64,000 nucleotides of DNA, from assembly GCA_965247815.1 (NCBI GenBank), contig CBDFHW010000026.1, forward strand, positions 310,001 through 374,000. Reading direction: 5' to 3'. Each line of letters starts with the position of its first letter. Position 1 is the first letter of the stretch. The DNA comes from CBDAQA01 sp965247815. Its GTDB lineage: Bacteria; Planctomycetota; Phycisphaerae; Tepidisphaerales; Tepidisphaeraceae. This document shows positions 53,021 through 62,273 of the stretch, piece by piece. The notes below the pieces were generated by a model, which was given only the letters and a program-made list of their open reading frames with translations, ran no database searches and had not been told where the DNA came from. A program made the position numbers and the translations under genes.

Positions 53021-55327
53021 ATGAAGTATCTGGTCATCCTTATCATCGTTTCGCTTGATTGCTTCACCGGTCGGACGGTGGAGGCTGCGACTCCAGAAAA
53101 GGTCGATGCCGCAGTCGAAAAGGCCGTAACGCACCTGTTGTTGGCGGAAAAGAATGGCAACTGGGAATCGGTGGTGCAGCCGGACCTTTCGGTCGCCGCC
53201 GAGGGCAGTGTCACAGGATCGCAATTCGGAGGGCAGACCGCGCTGGCGACGTATGCACTGCTTTGCGGAGGGCGCGCTTCATCCGACCGGCAGATAATTG
53301 ACGCCATTAATTTTCTGGTCGCAACCGAGCCGCACGGAGTCTACGCGGCCGGGTTCAGATGCCTGGTTTGGTCGAGAATTCTGCTGGACAAAAAAACGCG
53401 TCCTGCCGCCAAAAGAGACTTCAAATACTTGATCGATGCAATGCACCGCTCGGGTCCGGGACGAGGCGAGTTTGGTTATAGCGCCAGTCCGGGCGTGGTG
53501 GGAAATCCGATTTATGACCAGAGTGTGAGTCAGATCGCGGTTCTGGGGCTCTGGGCCCTCAGTGGAACCGGCTTAGAAGTTCCGAACAACGACTGGCGTC
53601 TCATGGACACAGCATGGCGGTCGCATCAATACAGTGATGGCTCGTGGCCCTATTATGATAGCCCTAACAGTGGCTGGAACCTCCACACAGCTTCAATGAC
53701 CACCGCAGGGCTCGCGACCCTGTTTATTCTTGATCAATCGCTTCAATTGAATGCACGGACGAACGGGAATCCGAAAGATGCAAACATTGATCTCGCCTTC
53801 AACTGGGTCGGCAGGAACTTCGAGTCGATGTTTCAGCCCATACGTGAGGGTGCTCACGTCGAGCCTTACACCTTGTTTGGCCTTTCACGCGTAGGCGCGG
53901 CGAGCGGTTACCGGCGCATCGGTCAATTCGATTGGTTCGAGCGTGCGTCGGACTACCTTTGCAATACGCAGGCAGCTGATGGATCATGGACGACCAACTA
54001 TCTTCCGGATGTCTCAGCCACTTCTTTGGCGGTCCTGTGCCTCTCTTACGGTCGAGCTCCCATAGTCATTAATAAGTTAAAGTATCGGTTCGCCGGACAG
54101 AATGCCGAGATCGACGCTCACTGGAACCAGCGTCCTCAGGATTGCTTTAACTTCGTAAGTTGGTCCGGGACGTCGCTCGAGTCGCGACTTAACTGGCAAA
54201 TCGTGGATTTAAGCGCGTCCACGGCTGAGCTTCAATCGGCTCCGATTGCGTTGATCAGCGGCAACCAATTTCTGCGCTTCAGTGAGTCTGACAAGGCTGC
54301 CCTTCGACTGTTCGTACAACAGGGCGGTTTGATTTTGGGCAATGCGGATGGTAACAGCGACGCGTTTGTTAAGGGGTTCGCCACACTCGCATCGGACTTG
54401 TTCCCCGCTTACGAACTGAGGGACCTTCCCGAGAGTCACCCGATCTACATATCCGAGCAATTTCCTTCACGCAAATGGAAATCAGCCATGCGACTCAGGG
54501 GAGTCAGCAACGGCGTCCGTGAACTAATGCTGTTGCCATCGGTGGATCTATCCAAAACATTGCAGAATCGGCCTTCCAGCGGCTCGGCAATTGAGCAGTT
54601 CGAACTCGCTAGTGATATCGCGCTGTATGCAACAGACAAAACGGTCTCCGACATTCTTGGCCAGCGGTTTCGGGTGAAGCCCGACGGGTCGGCGTCGATA
54701 CGTCGGACGATCGGCGTAGCAAGGCTCCAGTATGCTGGGAACTGGGACCCCGAGCCTGGTGGCTGGTTAAGGCTTGCGGCGGTAATGAACAATCAGAGTC
54801 AGACCCGCCTGAAAATTGACGTCGTCAAGCTTGGCAGCGGAAGTCTTCACGACTACCAGCTTGCTCACCTAACTGGAACGGACGCATTCAAGCTTGGGGA
54901 TCGTGATCGTGCTGAAATTCGGCAGTTCATCGACAAAGGGGGCACGCTTTGTGTTGATTCAGCAGGAGGATCCGCGCGCTTTGCAACCGCCGCAAAAGAG
55001 GAACTGATCCGAATCCTTGGCCCAGAAGCTGGTGCCGCACTTGATGCTCATTTGCCGCCTGAAAGTCCCGTATTTACGGAAGTGTCAGCACCCATAACAA
55101 CGATCTCTTACCGCTCGTTTACTCGTTCGAATCTGATCGGGTCCATGAAGACGGCTCGGCTTTGCGGAATCACGAGGAACGGACGCGTTGTCGCCTTTTT
55201 CAGCCGGGAAGACCTTAGCGCTGGGCTGGTTGGCGAGCCAGTGGACGGGGTCATAGGCTACAGTCCAGAATCTGCCACAGCGATCATGCGTAACATCATC
55301 CTTTCAGCAGCCGGCGATCACAAATAA
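53021..55327 (+). CDS. Secreted toroid-plus-double-DUF4159 protein
   Basis: 768 residues with a signal peptide (ILIIVSLDCFTGRTVEA), 7 bp after the GH78-like gene. The first 340 residues resemble squalene-cyclase/prenyltransferase alpha-toroid repeats (DGSWPYYDSPNSGWNLHTASMTTAGLATLF, and QAADGSWTTNYLPDVSATSLAVLCL). Two DUF4159 copies follow: one from about 345 (NFVSWSGTSLESRLNWQIVDL, FVQQGGLILGNADG) and one from about 570 (RLQYAGNWDPEPGGWLRL, FIDKGGTLCVDSAGG). The role of this combination is unknown; in this operon it may bind polysaccharide at the cell surface, by inference. Confidence 0.75.
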   Translation: MKYLVILIIVSLDCFTGRTVEAATPEKVDAAVEKAVTHLLLAEKNGNWESVVQPDLSVAAEGSVTGSQFGGQTALATYALLCGGRASSDRQIIDAINFLVATEPHGVYAAGFRCLVWSRILLDKKTRPAAKRDFKYLIDAMHRSGPGRGEFGYSASPGVVGNPIYDQSVSQIAVLGLWALSGTGLEVPNNDWRLMDTAWRSHQYSDGSWPYYDSPNSGWNLHTASMTTAGLATLFILDQSLQLNARTNGNPKDANIDLAFNWVGRNFESMFQPIREGAHVEPYTLFGLSRVGAASGYRRIGQFDWFERASDYLCNTQAADGSWTTNYLPDVSATSLAVLCLSYGRAPIVINKLKYRFAGQNAEIDAHWNQRPQDCFNFVSWSGTSLESRLNWQIVDLSASTAELQSAPIALISGNQFLRFSESDKAALRLFVQQGGLILGNADGNSDAFVKGFATLASDLFPAYELRDLPESHPIYISEQFPSRKWKSAMRLRGVSNGVRELMLLPSVDLSKTLQNRPSSGSAIEQFELASDIALYATDKTVSDILGQRFRVKPDGSASIRRTIGVARLQYAGNWDPEPGGWLRLAAVMNNQSQTRLKIDVVKLGSGSLHDYQLAHLTGTDAFKLGDRDRAEIRQFIDKGGTLCVDSAGGSARFATAAKEELIRILGPEAGAALDAHLPPESPVFTEVSAPITTISYRSFTRSNLIGSMKTARLCGITRNGRVVAFFSREDLSAGLVGEPVDGVIGYSPESATAIMRNIILSAAGDHK

Positions 55328-55348
55328 CCCGCCTTTGGAGACAACAAA

Positions 55349-57433
55349 ATGCACTGGGTCGACTGGCTGATTATGACGCTCCCGCTAGTGATCTGCGGTT
55401 GGATCGCGATCCATTCCAGGAGGTACGTCCGCGGCGTGGCGGAATTCGTAGCTGGAGGCCGAGGTGCCGGACGGTTTCTGATCTGTGCCGCCCGTTCGCA
55501 ACAGGGTTCCGGTGCTGCCGTCTTTGTAGCCATGTTTCAGGTATTCCTGATATCGGGTTTCACGCTCGGATGGTGGGGTCAAATCTCTACACCCGTGACA
55601 CTGTTGGTGATGATTTCCGGCTTTGTGATCTACAGGTATCGACAGACTCGGGCGATGACGTTGGGACAGTTTTTTGAGATGCGCTACAGCCGAAAGTTCA
55701 GACTCTTCGCCGGCGGTTTGGGCTTTTTCGCTGGAATTTTCAATTTTGGAATTATTCCCGCAATTGGTGCCCGGTTTATGGTCGCGTTCCTGAACTTGCC
55801 ACAGCAGATCGATATAATGCACGTTTGTTTGTTTCTGATATCAGTTCCGACCTATGTGCTTCTCATGGGTTTCTTTTTAACGATCTGCGTAATCATGACC
55901 ACCACCGCAGGCCAGGTGTCGGTTCTTTTGACCGATTGCGCTGAAGGCATGTTTTCACAGCTATTCTACACGTTGATCGCAATTGCATTACTTATATGGG
56001 TATTCGATTGGAATCAAACCAAACACTTTCTGCTGGATGCGCAACCGGGCAAATCACTCGTGAATCCTTTCGACACCTTCAAGGCCAACGATTTTAACCT
56101 CAGTTACGTTTTGATTGGGATTGTCGGAGGCGCTTATAGATGCATCGCATGGCAGAATAGCCATGCCTTTAATTCATCGGCAGCAACGCCGCATGAGTCC
56201 CGCATGGGTGGAATCCTTGGAAGCTGGCGCAATTTTGCGGCGCTGGTCATGATTACTTTGCTGTCAGTCTGCGCGCTAACCTATTTTAAAGCCCATTCCA
56301 ATGAGATCGAAGCGGCATTGAGCCCGATCAAGGACCCCTCGGTACGCGACCAGATGCGGTCACCCCTCGCACTTACCATGATGTTGCCAACCGGTGTGAA
56401 GGGAATGCTCCTATCGATCTGTCTGATGGGGATTATTTCCGGCGACGGCATCCACCTGCATTCATGGGGTTCGATTTTCATCCAGGACGTGGTAATGCCG
56501 CTCCGGGGAAAGCCACTATCGGCAGAGCGGCATATTCTGTTTTTACGCCTATCGATCGTCTTTGTTGCCCTGTGGGCATTCCTGTTCGGCTGGCTTGTGC
56601 CGCCGATCAAATACGTTTCATTCTGGTGGGGTATTACGGAGTCTATTTTTGTCAGCGGAGCTGGCATAGCAATCATCGGCGGACTCTACTGGAAGCGCGG
56701 TACGGCCGCCGGTGCATGGACGGCGTTGATTGTCGGGGCGGTTGGCTCACTCCTCGGTCTGGGCACTGATTGTTATTACGAACAAGTCTTGCATCGAGAT
56801 TTCCTGATTTCGATCGCAGGTCACGTCCTAAGACTGAATATACCCTGGGTGATCTTCGACGTTATGCTGTTGGCGACCTTCTGTTATGTGGTGGCTTCCA
56901 TTTTGACCGGGACGACTGAGCACGACATGGACCGGCTTCTCCACCGCGGACAATTCGGCGTTGAACAGGCCGAGCGAGCGGCTGCAGTTGCAAAGCCGAA
57001 ACGCAATTGGCTTTACCGGGTGGTGACTTTCGGTATTGATGAGCTGTTCACACCGGCAGATCGCCGGATCACCATCGGAATCACAATCTGGAGTATGCTT
57101 TGGTTTGGCATCTTTGCTGTCGGGAGTCTAATCTACAGCCTCTATCATTTCTCGGATGATACCTGGGCGGAGTATTGGCTCTGGACCGGAATATATCTGC
57201 CGTTGTTAATTGGGCTGATGACAACCATTTGGTTTACAATAGGCTGCTTGCGAGACATGCGATCGTTCTTGGTTAGGCTTTCCGAGGACGTGTCCAATCC
57301 GTCGGACGATGGCTCAGTAGGCAATCCACCGGTCGTACAGCAGGTTCAGCCGGCGGACCAAGAGTCCGCTTTCTTAACTGGTATCATACCCGGTACCAGC
57401 GTTACATCTGCTGTTGTAAAGTTAGAGCATTGA
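55349..57433 (+). CDS. Sodium:solute symporter (SSS family)
   Basis: 694 residues, with GGAG upstream of the ATG. About 13-14 membrane segments, starting WLIMTLPLVICGWIAI, and SSS-type stretches such as FVAGGRGAGRFLICAARSQQGSGAAVFVAMF and RQTRAMTLGQFFEMRYSRKFRLFAGG, the sodium-binding region of the LeuT-like core. The second half has a long cytoplasmic loop (WLYRVVTFGIDELFTPADRR) before two more membrane segments and a hydrophilic C-terminal tail of about 45 residues. It would import the mono- or disaccharides freed by the enzymes around it, most likely with sodium. Confidence 0.88.
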   Translation: MHWVDWLIMTLPLVICGWIAIHSRRYVRGVAEFVAGGRGAGRFLICAARSQQGSGAAVFVAMFQVFLISGFTLGWWGQISTPVTLLVMISGFVIYRYRQTRAMTLGQFFEMRYSRKFRLFAGGLGFFAGIFNFGIIPAIGARFMVAFLNLPQQIDIMHVCLFLISVPTYVLLMGFFLTICVIMTTTAGQVSVLLTDCAEGMFSQLFYTLIAIALLIWVFDWNQTKHFLLDAQPGKSLVNPFDTFKANDFNLSYVLIGIVGGAYRCIAWQNSHAFNSSAATPHESRMGGILGSWRNFAALVMITLLSVCALTYFKAHSNEIEAALSPIKDPSVRDQMRSPLALTMMLPTGVKGMLLSICLMGIISGDGIHLHSWGSIFIQDVVMPLRGKPLSAERHILFLRLSIVFVALWAFLFGWLVPPIKYVSFWWGITESIFVSGAGIAIIGGLYWKRGTAAGAWTALIVGAVGSLLGLGTDCYYEQVLHRDFLISIAGHVLRLNIPWVIFDVMLLATFCYVVASILTGTTEHDMDRLLHRGQFGVEQAERAAAVAKPKRNWLYRVVTFGIDELFTPADRRITIGITIWSMLWFGIFAVGSLIYSLYHFSDDTWAEYWLWTGIYLPLLIGLMTTIWFTIGCLRDMRSFLVRLSEDVSNPSDDGSVGNPPVVQQVQPADQESAFLTGIIPGTSVTSAVVKLEH

Positions 57434-57499
57434 TTTTGCGGCAGCTTTGAACTGAATGTTTTGGCACGTTCGTTAAGGCAGTTGCAAACAACGATAATT

Positions 57500-60187
57500 A
57501 TGGAAGAGCACCAATCACCAGCCATGGCAGATCATCTGCGATGCGAGTTTTTTAGCAACCCTGTCGGCATTGACCACCGCGTTCCTCGCCTGTCATGGTT
57601 GATGATTGACGATCGAAACGGCGCGAGGCAGACGGCATATCGTGTGCGAGCTGCGACCGATCCGTCGTTGCTGTCGCGCGATATGCCGGACCTGTGGGAC
57701 ACCGGCAGGCGTGTCTCAGATCAGCAGGCGCACATAGAGTACGAGGGGAAACCCCTTGAAAGTCGGCAGCGCGCCTGGTGGGATGTGCAGCTTTGGGACG
57801 CTGATGAAAAAGCCTCGCATCCATGCGCTGCGGCTTTTTTCGAGATGGGGCTCTTACGTCGTGACGATTGGACTTCTGACTTTATCCAATCGTCACTCGA
57901 AGGCACGGGCCGCCTCGGGGCTCCGGCACCGCTGATGCGCAAAGAGTTTGATCTCCCCTCGAAAATCGAGTCTGCTCGTCTGTACCTTACTGCCCTTGGA
58001 CTTTATGAAGCCTTTATCAACGGCAAACCCGTTACCGCAGATCGACTGCGTCCGGGTTGGACCGATTACAGATATCGACTGCCGGTTCAGACCTACGACG
58101 TAACGAAGTGGCTGCACCAGGGCCAGAATGCGATCGGTGTGATTTTAGGAGATGGATGGTATTGCGGGCAAGTGGGTGCGCATGACCGCGCACTCAAATG
58201 GGGTACACGTCCGGCTTTGTTGGCTCAGCTTGAAATCATGATTGGTGATGGCCAGTCGATCATCATAGGTAGCGATCCTACTTGGCGATGGAGTACCGGA
58301 GGGGTGGTTGCCTCGGATCTTATCGCGGGGGAAGAATACGATGCTCGCCGGGAAATTCCGGATTGGAATTTCCCCCGATTCGATGACGCAAAATGGGCAC
58401 TGGCAACGACGATCCCTTGGCCGGCTATCCAACTGGTCTGGTCCCCGGCTCCACCGGTGCGGGTGGTCAAGGAATTACATTCCATTTCTGACGCCAACGA
58501 AAGGAGTTACGATTGGGATCGGTGTGCTCGTACGTTTGACTTTGGTCAGAACTTCACTGGTATTGTTCGACTAAAAGTGAAAGGTCCCGTCGGCTGCACG
58601 CTTCGCCTCCGTTATGCCGAAGCGCTTAAACCGGATGGGTCGATTGATCAAAGTAATCTCAGATCCGCCCGATGCATCGACCATTACACGCTGCGTGGCG
58701 ACGTTGAAGGCGAAACATATGAGCCGCATTTCACATTTCACGGGTTCAGATATCTGGAGCTGACCGCGGCCAGCGAATGGTTGAGTGCTTCTCGCCCTAT
58801 CCGTCTGGAACTGCCAACCCGCGAAAGCGTAGTGGGATTGGTCCTGATGAGCGACACATCGCAAACCGGTAGCTTCGAGTGCGGTCACCCACTGATCAGC
58901 CGCCTTCAGCAGAACATCCTATGGGGACAGCGCGGCAATTTTCTCGAAGTCCCCACTGACTGCCCGCAACGCGATGAGCGCCTCGGCTGGACCGGTGATG
59001 CTCAAATTTTTGCAGCCACAGCTGCATTCAACATGGACGTCGCGGCCTTTTTCACAAAATGGATGACCGATATTGACGACGCCCAGGAAGTGAATGGAGC
59101 GATTCCCTTTGTCGTGCCCGACACGTTGCGCAATAGCGATGACGGCGGACCTGGCTGGTCCGATGCGCGGGCGGTCATCCCGCTGGCGATGTACCACGCT
59201 TTTGGCGATCGCCGTATTCTCAGCAGACACTATTCATCCATCAAGCGATGGGCAAAATATCAGATCGAAACCGCGCGGGATGGCGTTCGATGCTATCCTG
59301 ACTTTAAAGCCCACCAAGGCTTTGGTGACTGGCTCGCGCTCGATGGAGACGGTATCAACCCAGCTCGAAATGCGACCCCGAAGGATCTGATTGGCACCGC
59401 GTATTATGCATACGCGATGGGCGTGGTTCGCGACATTGCAGCGGTTTTAAGTGAAGACAATGACGTTAATTATTATTCCGACTGCCGTGCCGAAGCTGTC
59501 GGTGCCTTCCAGAAGCACTTCGTGACCGCATCGGGCCGTATTGCAGTGGCATCGCAGACCGCGCATCTGATGGCACTAGCGTTTGACCTTCTGCCCGAAG
59601 CGGCCCGCCCCGCGGCGGTTGATAGTCTGGTGTCGTTAATCAGGGATCGTGACTGGCATCTTTCCACAGGATTTCTGGGCACCCCTTTACTTTGTCCGGT
59701 GCTTTCGCGTTTCGGGCGAATCGATGTTGCATTTAAACTACTGATGCAGCAAACATACCCGAGTTGGCTCTATCCCGTCACAATCGGTGCAACTACGATG
59801 TGGGAGCGGTGGAATAGTTGGACTCCTGAGAAGGGCTTCGTGGAGGTGGCGATGAACTCGCTGAACCATTATGCCTACGGTGCAATAGGCCAATGGATCT
59901 ACGCCAACATCGGCGGGATCGCGCTGGATCCAAATATGCCTGCTTATAAACGCATCCTAATGGCCCCCCGGCCCGGCGGCGGGATAAAACAGGCAAAGGC
60001 TTCGCTGCAATCGATGTACGGTTTGATAGAAGTGAGTTGGACAATTGAAGACGAGAAGTTCAAACTCACCGCGCGAGTGCCACCGAACAGCACAGCGACC
60101 ATTACTCTTCCAAGCGGCATCTCGTATCAAGTGATCGCTGGAAGACACGCATTTTCGGAACGCTTCAACGAGGTTGAAGTTCTTTGA
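57500..60187 (+). CDS. GH78 alpha-L-rhamnosidase
   Basis: 895 residues from the ATG at 57500 (a TTG 13 codons upstream and an ATG at 57524 are alternatives). Front domain LRCEFFSNPVGIDHRVPRLSWLM, then AYRVRAATDP, DLWDTGRRVSDQQ and EMGLL. Bac_rhamnosid_N-like stretch with ARLYLTALGLYEAFINGKPVTADRLRPGW. The catalytic barrel has the DCPQRDERLGWTGDAQ loop with the acidic residues, FGDWLALDGDGIN, and a C-terminal NHYAYGAIGQWIYANIGGI. Full-length and intact. It releases L-rhamnose from rhamnogalacturonan, ulvan or glycosides. No signal peptide is seen, so it probably works in the cytoplasm on imported oligosaccharides. Confidence 0.93.
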   Translation: MEEHQSPAMADHLRCEFFSNPVGIDHRVPRLSWLMIDDRNGARQTAYRVRAATDPSLLSRDMPDLWDTGRRVSDQQAHIEYEGKPLESRQRAWWDVQLWDADEKASHPCAAAFFEMGLLRRDDWTSDFIQSSLEGTGRLGAPAPLMRKEFDLPSKIESARLYLTALGLYEAFINGKPVTADRLRPGWTDYRYRLPVQTYDVTKWLHQGQNAIGVILGDGWYCGQVGAHDRALKWGTRPALLAQLEIMIGDGQSIIIGSDPTWRWSTGGVVASDLIAGEEYDARREIPDWNFPRFDDAKWALATTIPWPAIQLVWSPAPPVRVVKELHSISDANERSYDWDRCARTFDFGQNFTGIVRLKVKGPVGCTLRLRYAEALKPDGSIDQSNLRSARCIDHYTLRGDVEGETYEPHFTFHGFRYLELTAASEWLSASRPIRLELPTRESVVGLVLMSDTSQTGSFECGHPLISRLQQNILWGQRGNFLEVPTDCPQRDERLGWTGDAQIFAATAAFNMDVAAFFTKWMTDIDDAQEVNGAIPFVVPDTLRNSDDGGPGWSDARAVIPLAMYHAFGDRRILSRHYSSIKRWAKYQIETARDGVRCYPDFKAHQGFGDWLALDGDGINPARNATPKDLIGTAYYAYAMGVVRDIAAVLSEDNDVNYYSDCRAEAVGAFQKHFVTASGRIAVASQTAHLMALAFDLLPEAARPAAVDSLVSLIRDRDWHLSTGFLGTPLLCPVLSRFGRIDVAFKLLMQQTYPSWLYPVTIGATTMWERWNSWTPEKGFVEVAMNSLNHYAYGAIGQWIYANIGGIALDPNMPAYKRILMAPRPGGGIKQAKASLQSMYGLIEVSWTIEDEKFKLTARVPPNSTATITLPSGISYQVIAGRHAFSERFNEVEVL

Positions 60188-60699
60188 ACGGTAGGCAAAG
60201 GGATGGAACAATCGAATGCAATTGCTTCCCTCGAGCCATGGATGGATGACCTGCTCCATATGGCTGGAAGCGTGCTTTCCCATGTTCCGCATGAAACAGT
60301 TTCTTTCGGTGGCCTCGTGGGATCGATCGACGTTGGTTCGGATGGACCTTTCTTGGTTACGATCATGTATGCCCGTGACGCGACGACTTAGGAAACAAAC
60401 ACAATATTGGCGAAAACTCAAACCTACAGGGTAATTTCATATCCTCAAGCTGTAAGGAGCTTTAGCAGGTGTCGATCGTTCTAGCTGGCATTTAGGCGTT
60501 TGCCGTGAAGTCCGATCTGGGCAATTTAGCTTTGCTTAGGAAGATTCAGGGCCAGTCGAAATCGACACAATTACGGTGACTGCGAACCAAGAGTTGTACT
60601 GTTCCACGCGAGAGACTTCGCTATCCTTCGCAAAATGGCTGACGACATTCGTCGGCGGAGTTTTCTCCGTGAAATCTCGGTCAGAAGGGAAATAGGGCC
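60188..60699. other. Gap of 512 bp between the GH78 and GH29 genes
   Basis: No gene I can support. A 62-codon plus-strand frame (60203-60391, MEQSNAIASLEPWMDDLL) has an AAAGGG before its ATG but no known relatives and no coding signature beyond that. The rest is broken in all frames. It is the longest gap in the enzyme run, so the fucosidase gene may have its own promoter here. Confidence 0.4.
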
Positions 60700-61989
60700 A
60701 TGATCCAGGATTGGTTTATCGATGCAAAATTCGGGATCTTTATCCACTGGGGCATTTACTCGACGGGGCGAACCAGCGAGTCATGGGCCATTTTCAATGC
60801 CGAGGTTTCCTATGACGAATACATGAAACAGTCGGCAGAGTTCACCGCCTCCGCGTATGACCCGGAGGCGTGGGCGCAGCTGTTTGCCGGTGCGGGGGCA
60901 AAGTATGTGGTGCTGACGGCGAAGCATCATGACGGTTTTGCATTGTGGCCCACGAAATTGAGCAAGTTGAATACGGTCGAGAGTGCGCCCGCCGGGCGGG
61001 ACCTCCTGGGGCCGTATTGTGATGCGCTGCGGCGGCATGGGCTCAAAGTGGGAATCTATTTTTCACACCTGGATTGGTCGCATCCGGATTATGCAAGTAT
61101 CTTGCCGCATATACCGCAGCCGCACAATCACGCGAAAATGCACAAGAACAAGTTTGGCTATCCGCAGAATGGCGAATCACCGGAACGGTGGGAGAATTTC
61201 CTGCGGTTTCATCGCGGGCAGCTGAAGGAGTTATGCGAGAGCTACAAACCGGACTTGCTCTGGTTTGATGGAGACTGGGAGCGCGATGAATTGCAATGGC
61301 GGTTTGACGAATTGAGGAATCAGTTGCAGTCGTGGGCCCCGGGGGTGATCGTCAACAGCCGGATTGGCCGGCATGGGGATTATGGCACGCCAGAGCAGGC
61401 GATTCCGATCGAGCGGCCGACTGGGCCGTGGGAATTCTGCGTGACGATGAATGATTCGTGGGGATATCGGGCCAACGACCACAATCACAAATCAGTACGA
61501 CAGTGCGTGCGTATGCTGGCGGAGTGTGCGGGGATGGGGGGCAATTTGCTGCTGGATGTGGGACCCAAGGCGGATGGCAGTTTGCAGCCGGAACAGGTCG
61601 AGACGTTAAGGGCGATGGGGCAGTGGACGCAGGTGAATCGAGAATCGCTGTTCGATACCACGGCGGGGTTGCCGCATGGGCATTTTTATGGAGCATCGAC
61701 GCTGAGCAAAGATCGGCGGACGCTCTACCTGTTCGTGTTTGACCGGCCGATCGATGAGATTTCAGTCAAAGGACTTCGCAATCCAATCAAACGAGCGAGC
61801 GTGTTGGGAGTGGGCGAAGTGGTGGCGCGGAAAATTGGCGGGGCGCCCTGGGCGAATCTGCCGGGTATTACCTGGGTCACGGTTCCGCAGAATGCCATTA
61901 ATGAGTTAGCGACAGTGGTGAAGCTGGAGTTCGAGAAGCCGCTGGATCTATATACGGGGGCGGGGGATAAGGTGACGTTTAATCATTGA
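60700..61989 (+). CDS. GH29 alpha-L-fucosidase
   Basis: 429 residues. DAKFGIFIHWGIYSTG at the start, YVVLTAKHHDGFALWPTKLS, GLKVGIYFSHLDWSHPDY, and DLLWFDGDWERDE with nucleophile Asp 190, all classic GH29. GGNLLLDVGPKADGSLQPEQ follows, and a small C-terminal beta domain. No signal peptide. It hydrolyses alpha-L-fucosides and would finish oligosaccharides brought in by the symporter. By eye its codons end in G more often than those of its neighbours, which hints at a separate origin from the rest of the island. It is the last cargo gene before the right attachment site. Confidence 0.93.
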   Translation: MIQDWFIDAKFGIFIHWGIYSTGRTSESWAIFNAEVSYDEYMKQSAEFTASAYDPEAWAQLFAGAGAKYVVLTAKHHDGFALWPTKLSKLNTVESAPAGRDLLGPYCDALRRHGLKVGIYFSHLDWSHPDYASILPHIPQPHNHAKMHKNKFGYPQNGESPERWENFLRFHRGQLKELCESYKPDLLWFDGDWERDELQWRFDELRNQLQSWAPGVIVNSRIGRHGDYGTPEQAIPIERPTGPWEFCVTMNDSWGYRANDHNHKSVRQCVRMLAECAGMGGNLLLDVGPKADGSLQPEQVETLRAMGQWTQVNRESLFDTTAGLPHGHFYGASTLSKDRRTLYLFVFDRPIDEISVKGLRNPIKRASVLGVGEVVARKIGGAPWANLPGITWVTVPQNAINELATVVKLEFEKPLDLYTGAGDKVTFNH

Positions 61990-62019
61990 GCTTCCGCGAA
62001 AAACCCACGCGGCAAGCTC
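61988..62019. terminator. Hairpin at the end of the fucosidase gene
   Basis: GAGCTTCCGCG (61988-61998) pairs with CGCGGCAAGCTC (62008-62019) with one bulged base; the first arm includes the last two bases of the stop codon. No T-run follows on either strand, so termination is uncertain; it may protect the mRNA end. Confidence 0.4.
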
Positions 62020-62054
62020 CGTGGGCGTTGCGTGCCAGGGTGAAAAGTGGCTGA

Positions 62055-62273
62055 TCAAAGCCTTTGTTTGTTCAGTTGAATCAACGCCGCGATAGCCATT
62101 GCGAGAATGCCGGCCGGCATCGCATACGGCAATGTTGACCACGTCTGAATCAACTGCACCAGCTCGGGATGCTTTTCTATCGCTGGTGACAAGTCAGGTG
62201 ACAATCGAGAATCGGTCGATGGCGTAAGTGCTGCTTGTGCGATCTCTTTTGAATCGGCCGGGACGGATTGCAA
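62055..62273 (-). pseudogene. Tyrosine recombinase C-terminal tail, int(C) side
   Basis: The frame begins inside the right repeat (LQSVP, from the core) and continues ADSKEIAQAALTPSTDS, then SPAIEKHPELVQLIQTW and a hydrophobic LPYAMPAGILAMAIAALIQL before the stop at 62055. The pattern P-E-L-V-x-L-I-x-x-W-x-x-L-P-x-x-x-x-x-G-I-L-A-M is the tail I associate with planctomycete integrases. The frame of LQSVP is the same as in the catalytic fragment at 36027-36445, so the two would join into one ORF in a circular form. Here it has no start codon but TTG and no ribosome-binding site. Confidence 0.7.

Noticed and set aside
60203..60391. 62-codon plus-strand frame after the GH78 gene
   Set aside because: An AAAGGG precedes the ATG, but no family likeness and no conserved pattern is visible; too weak to call as a gene.
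36106..62259. Prophage or conjugative element
   Set aside because: No capsid, terminase, tail, relaxase or type IV secretion genes were found; the cargo is metabolic and the only mobility genes are recombinase and IS fragments.
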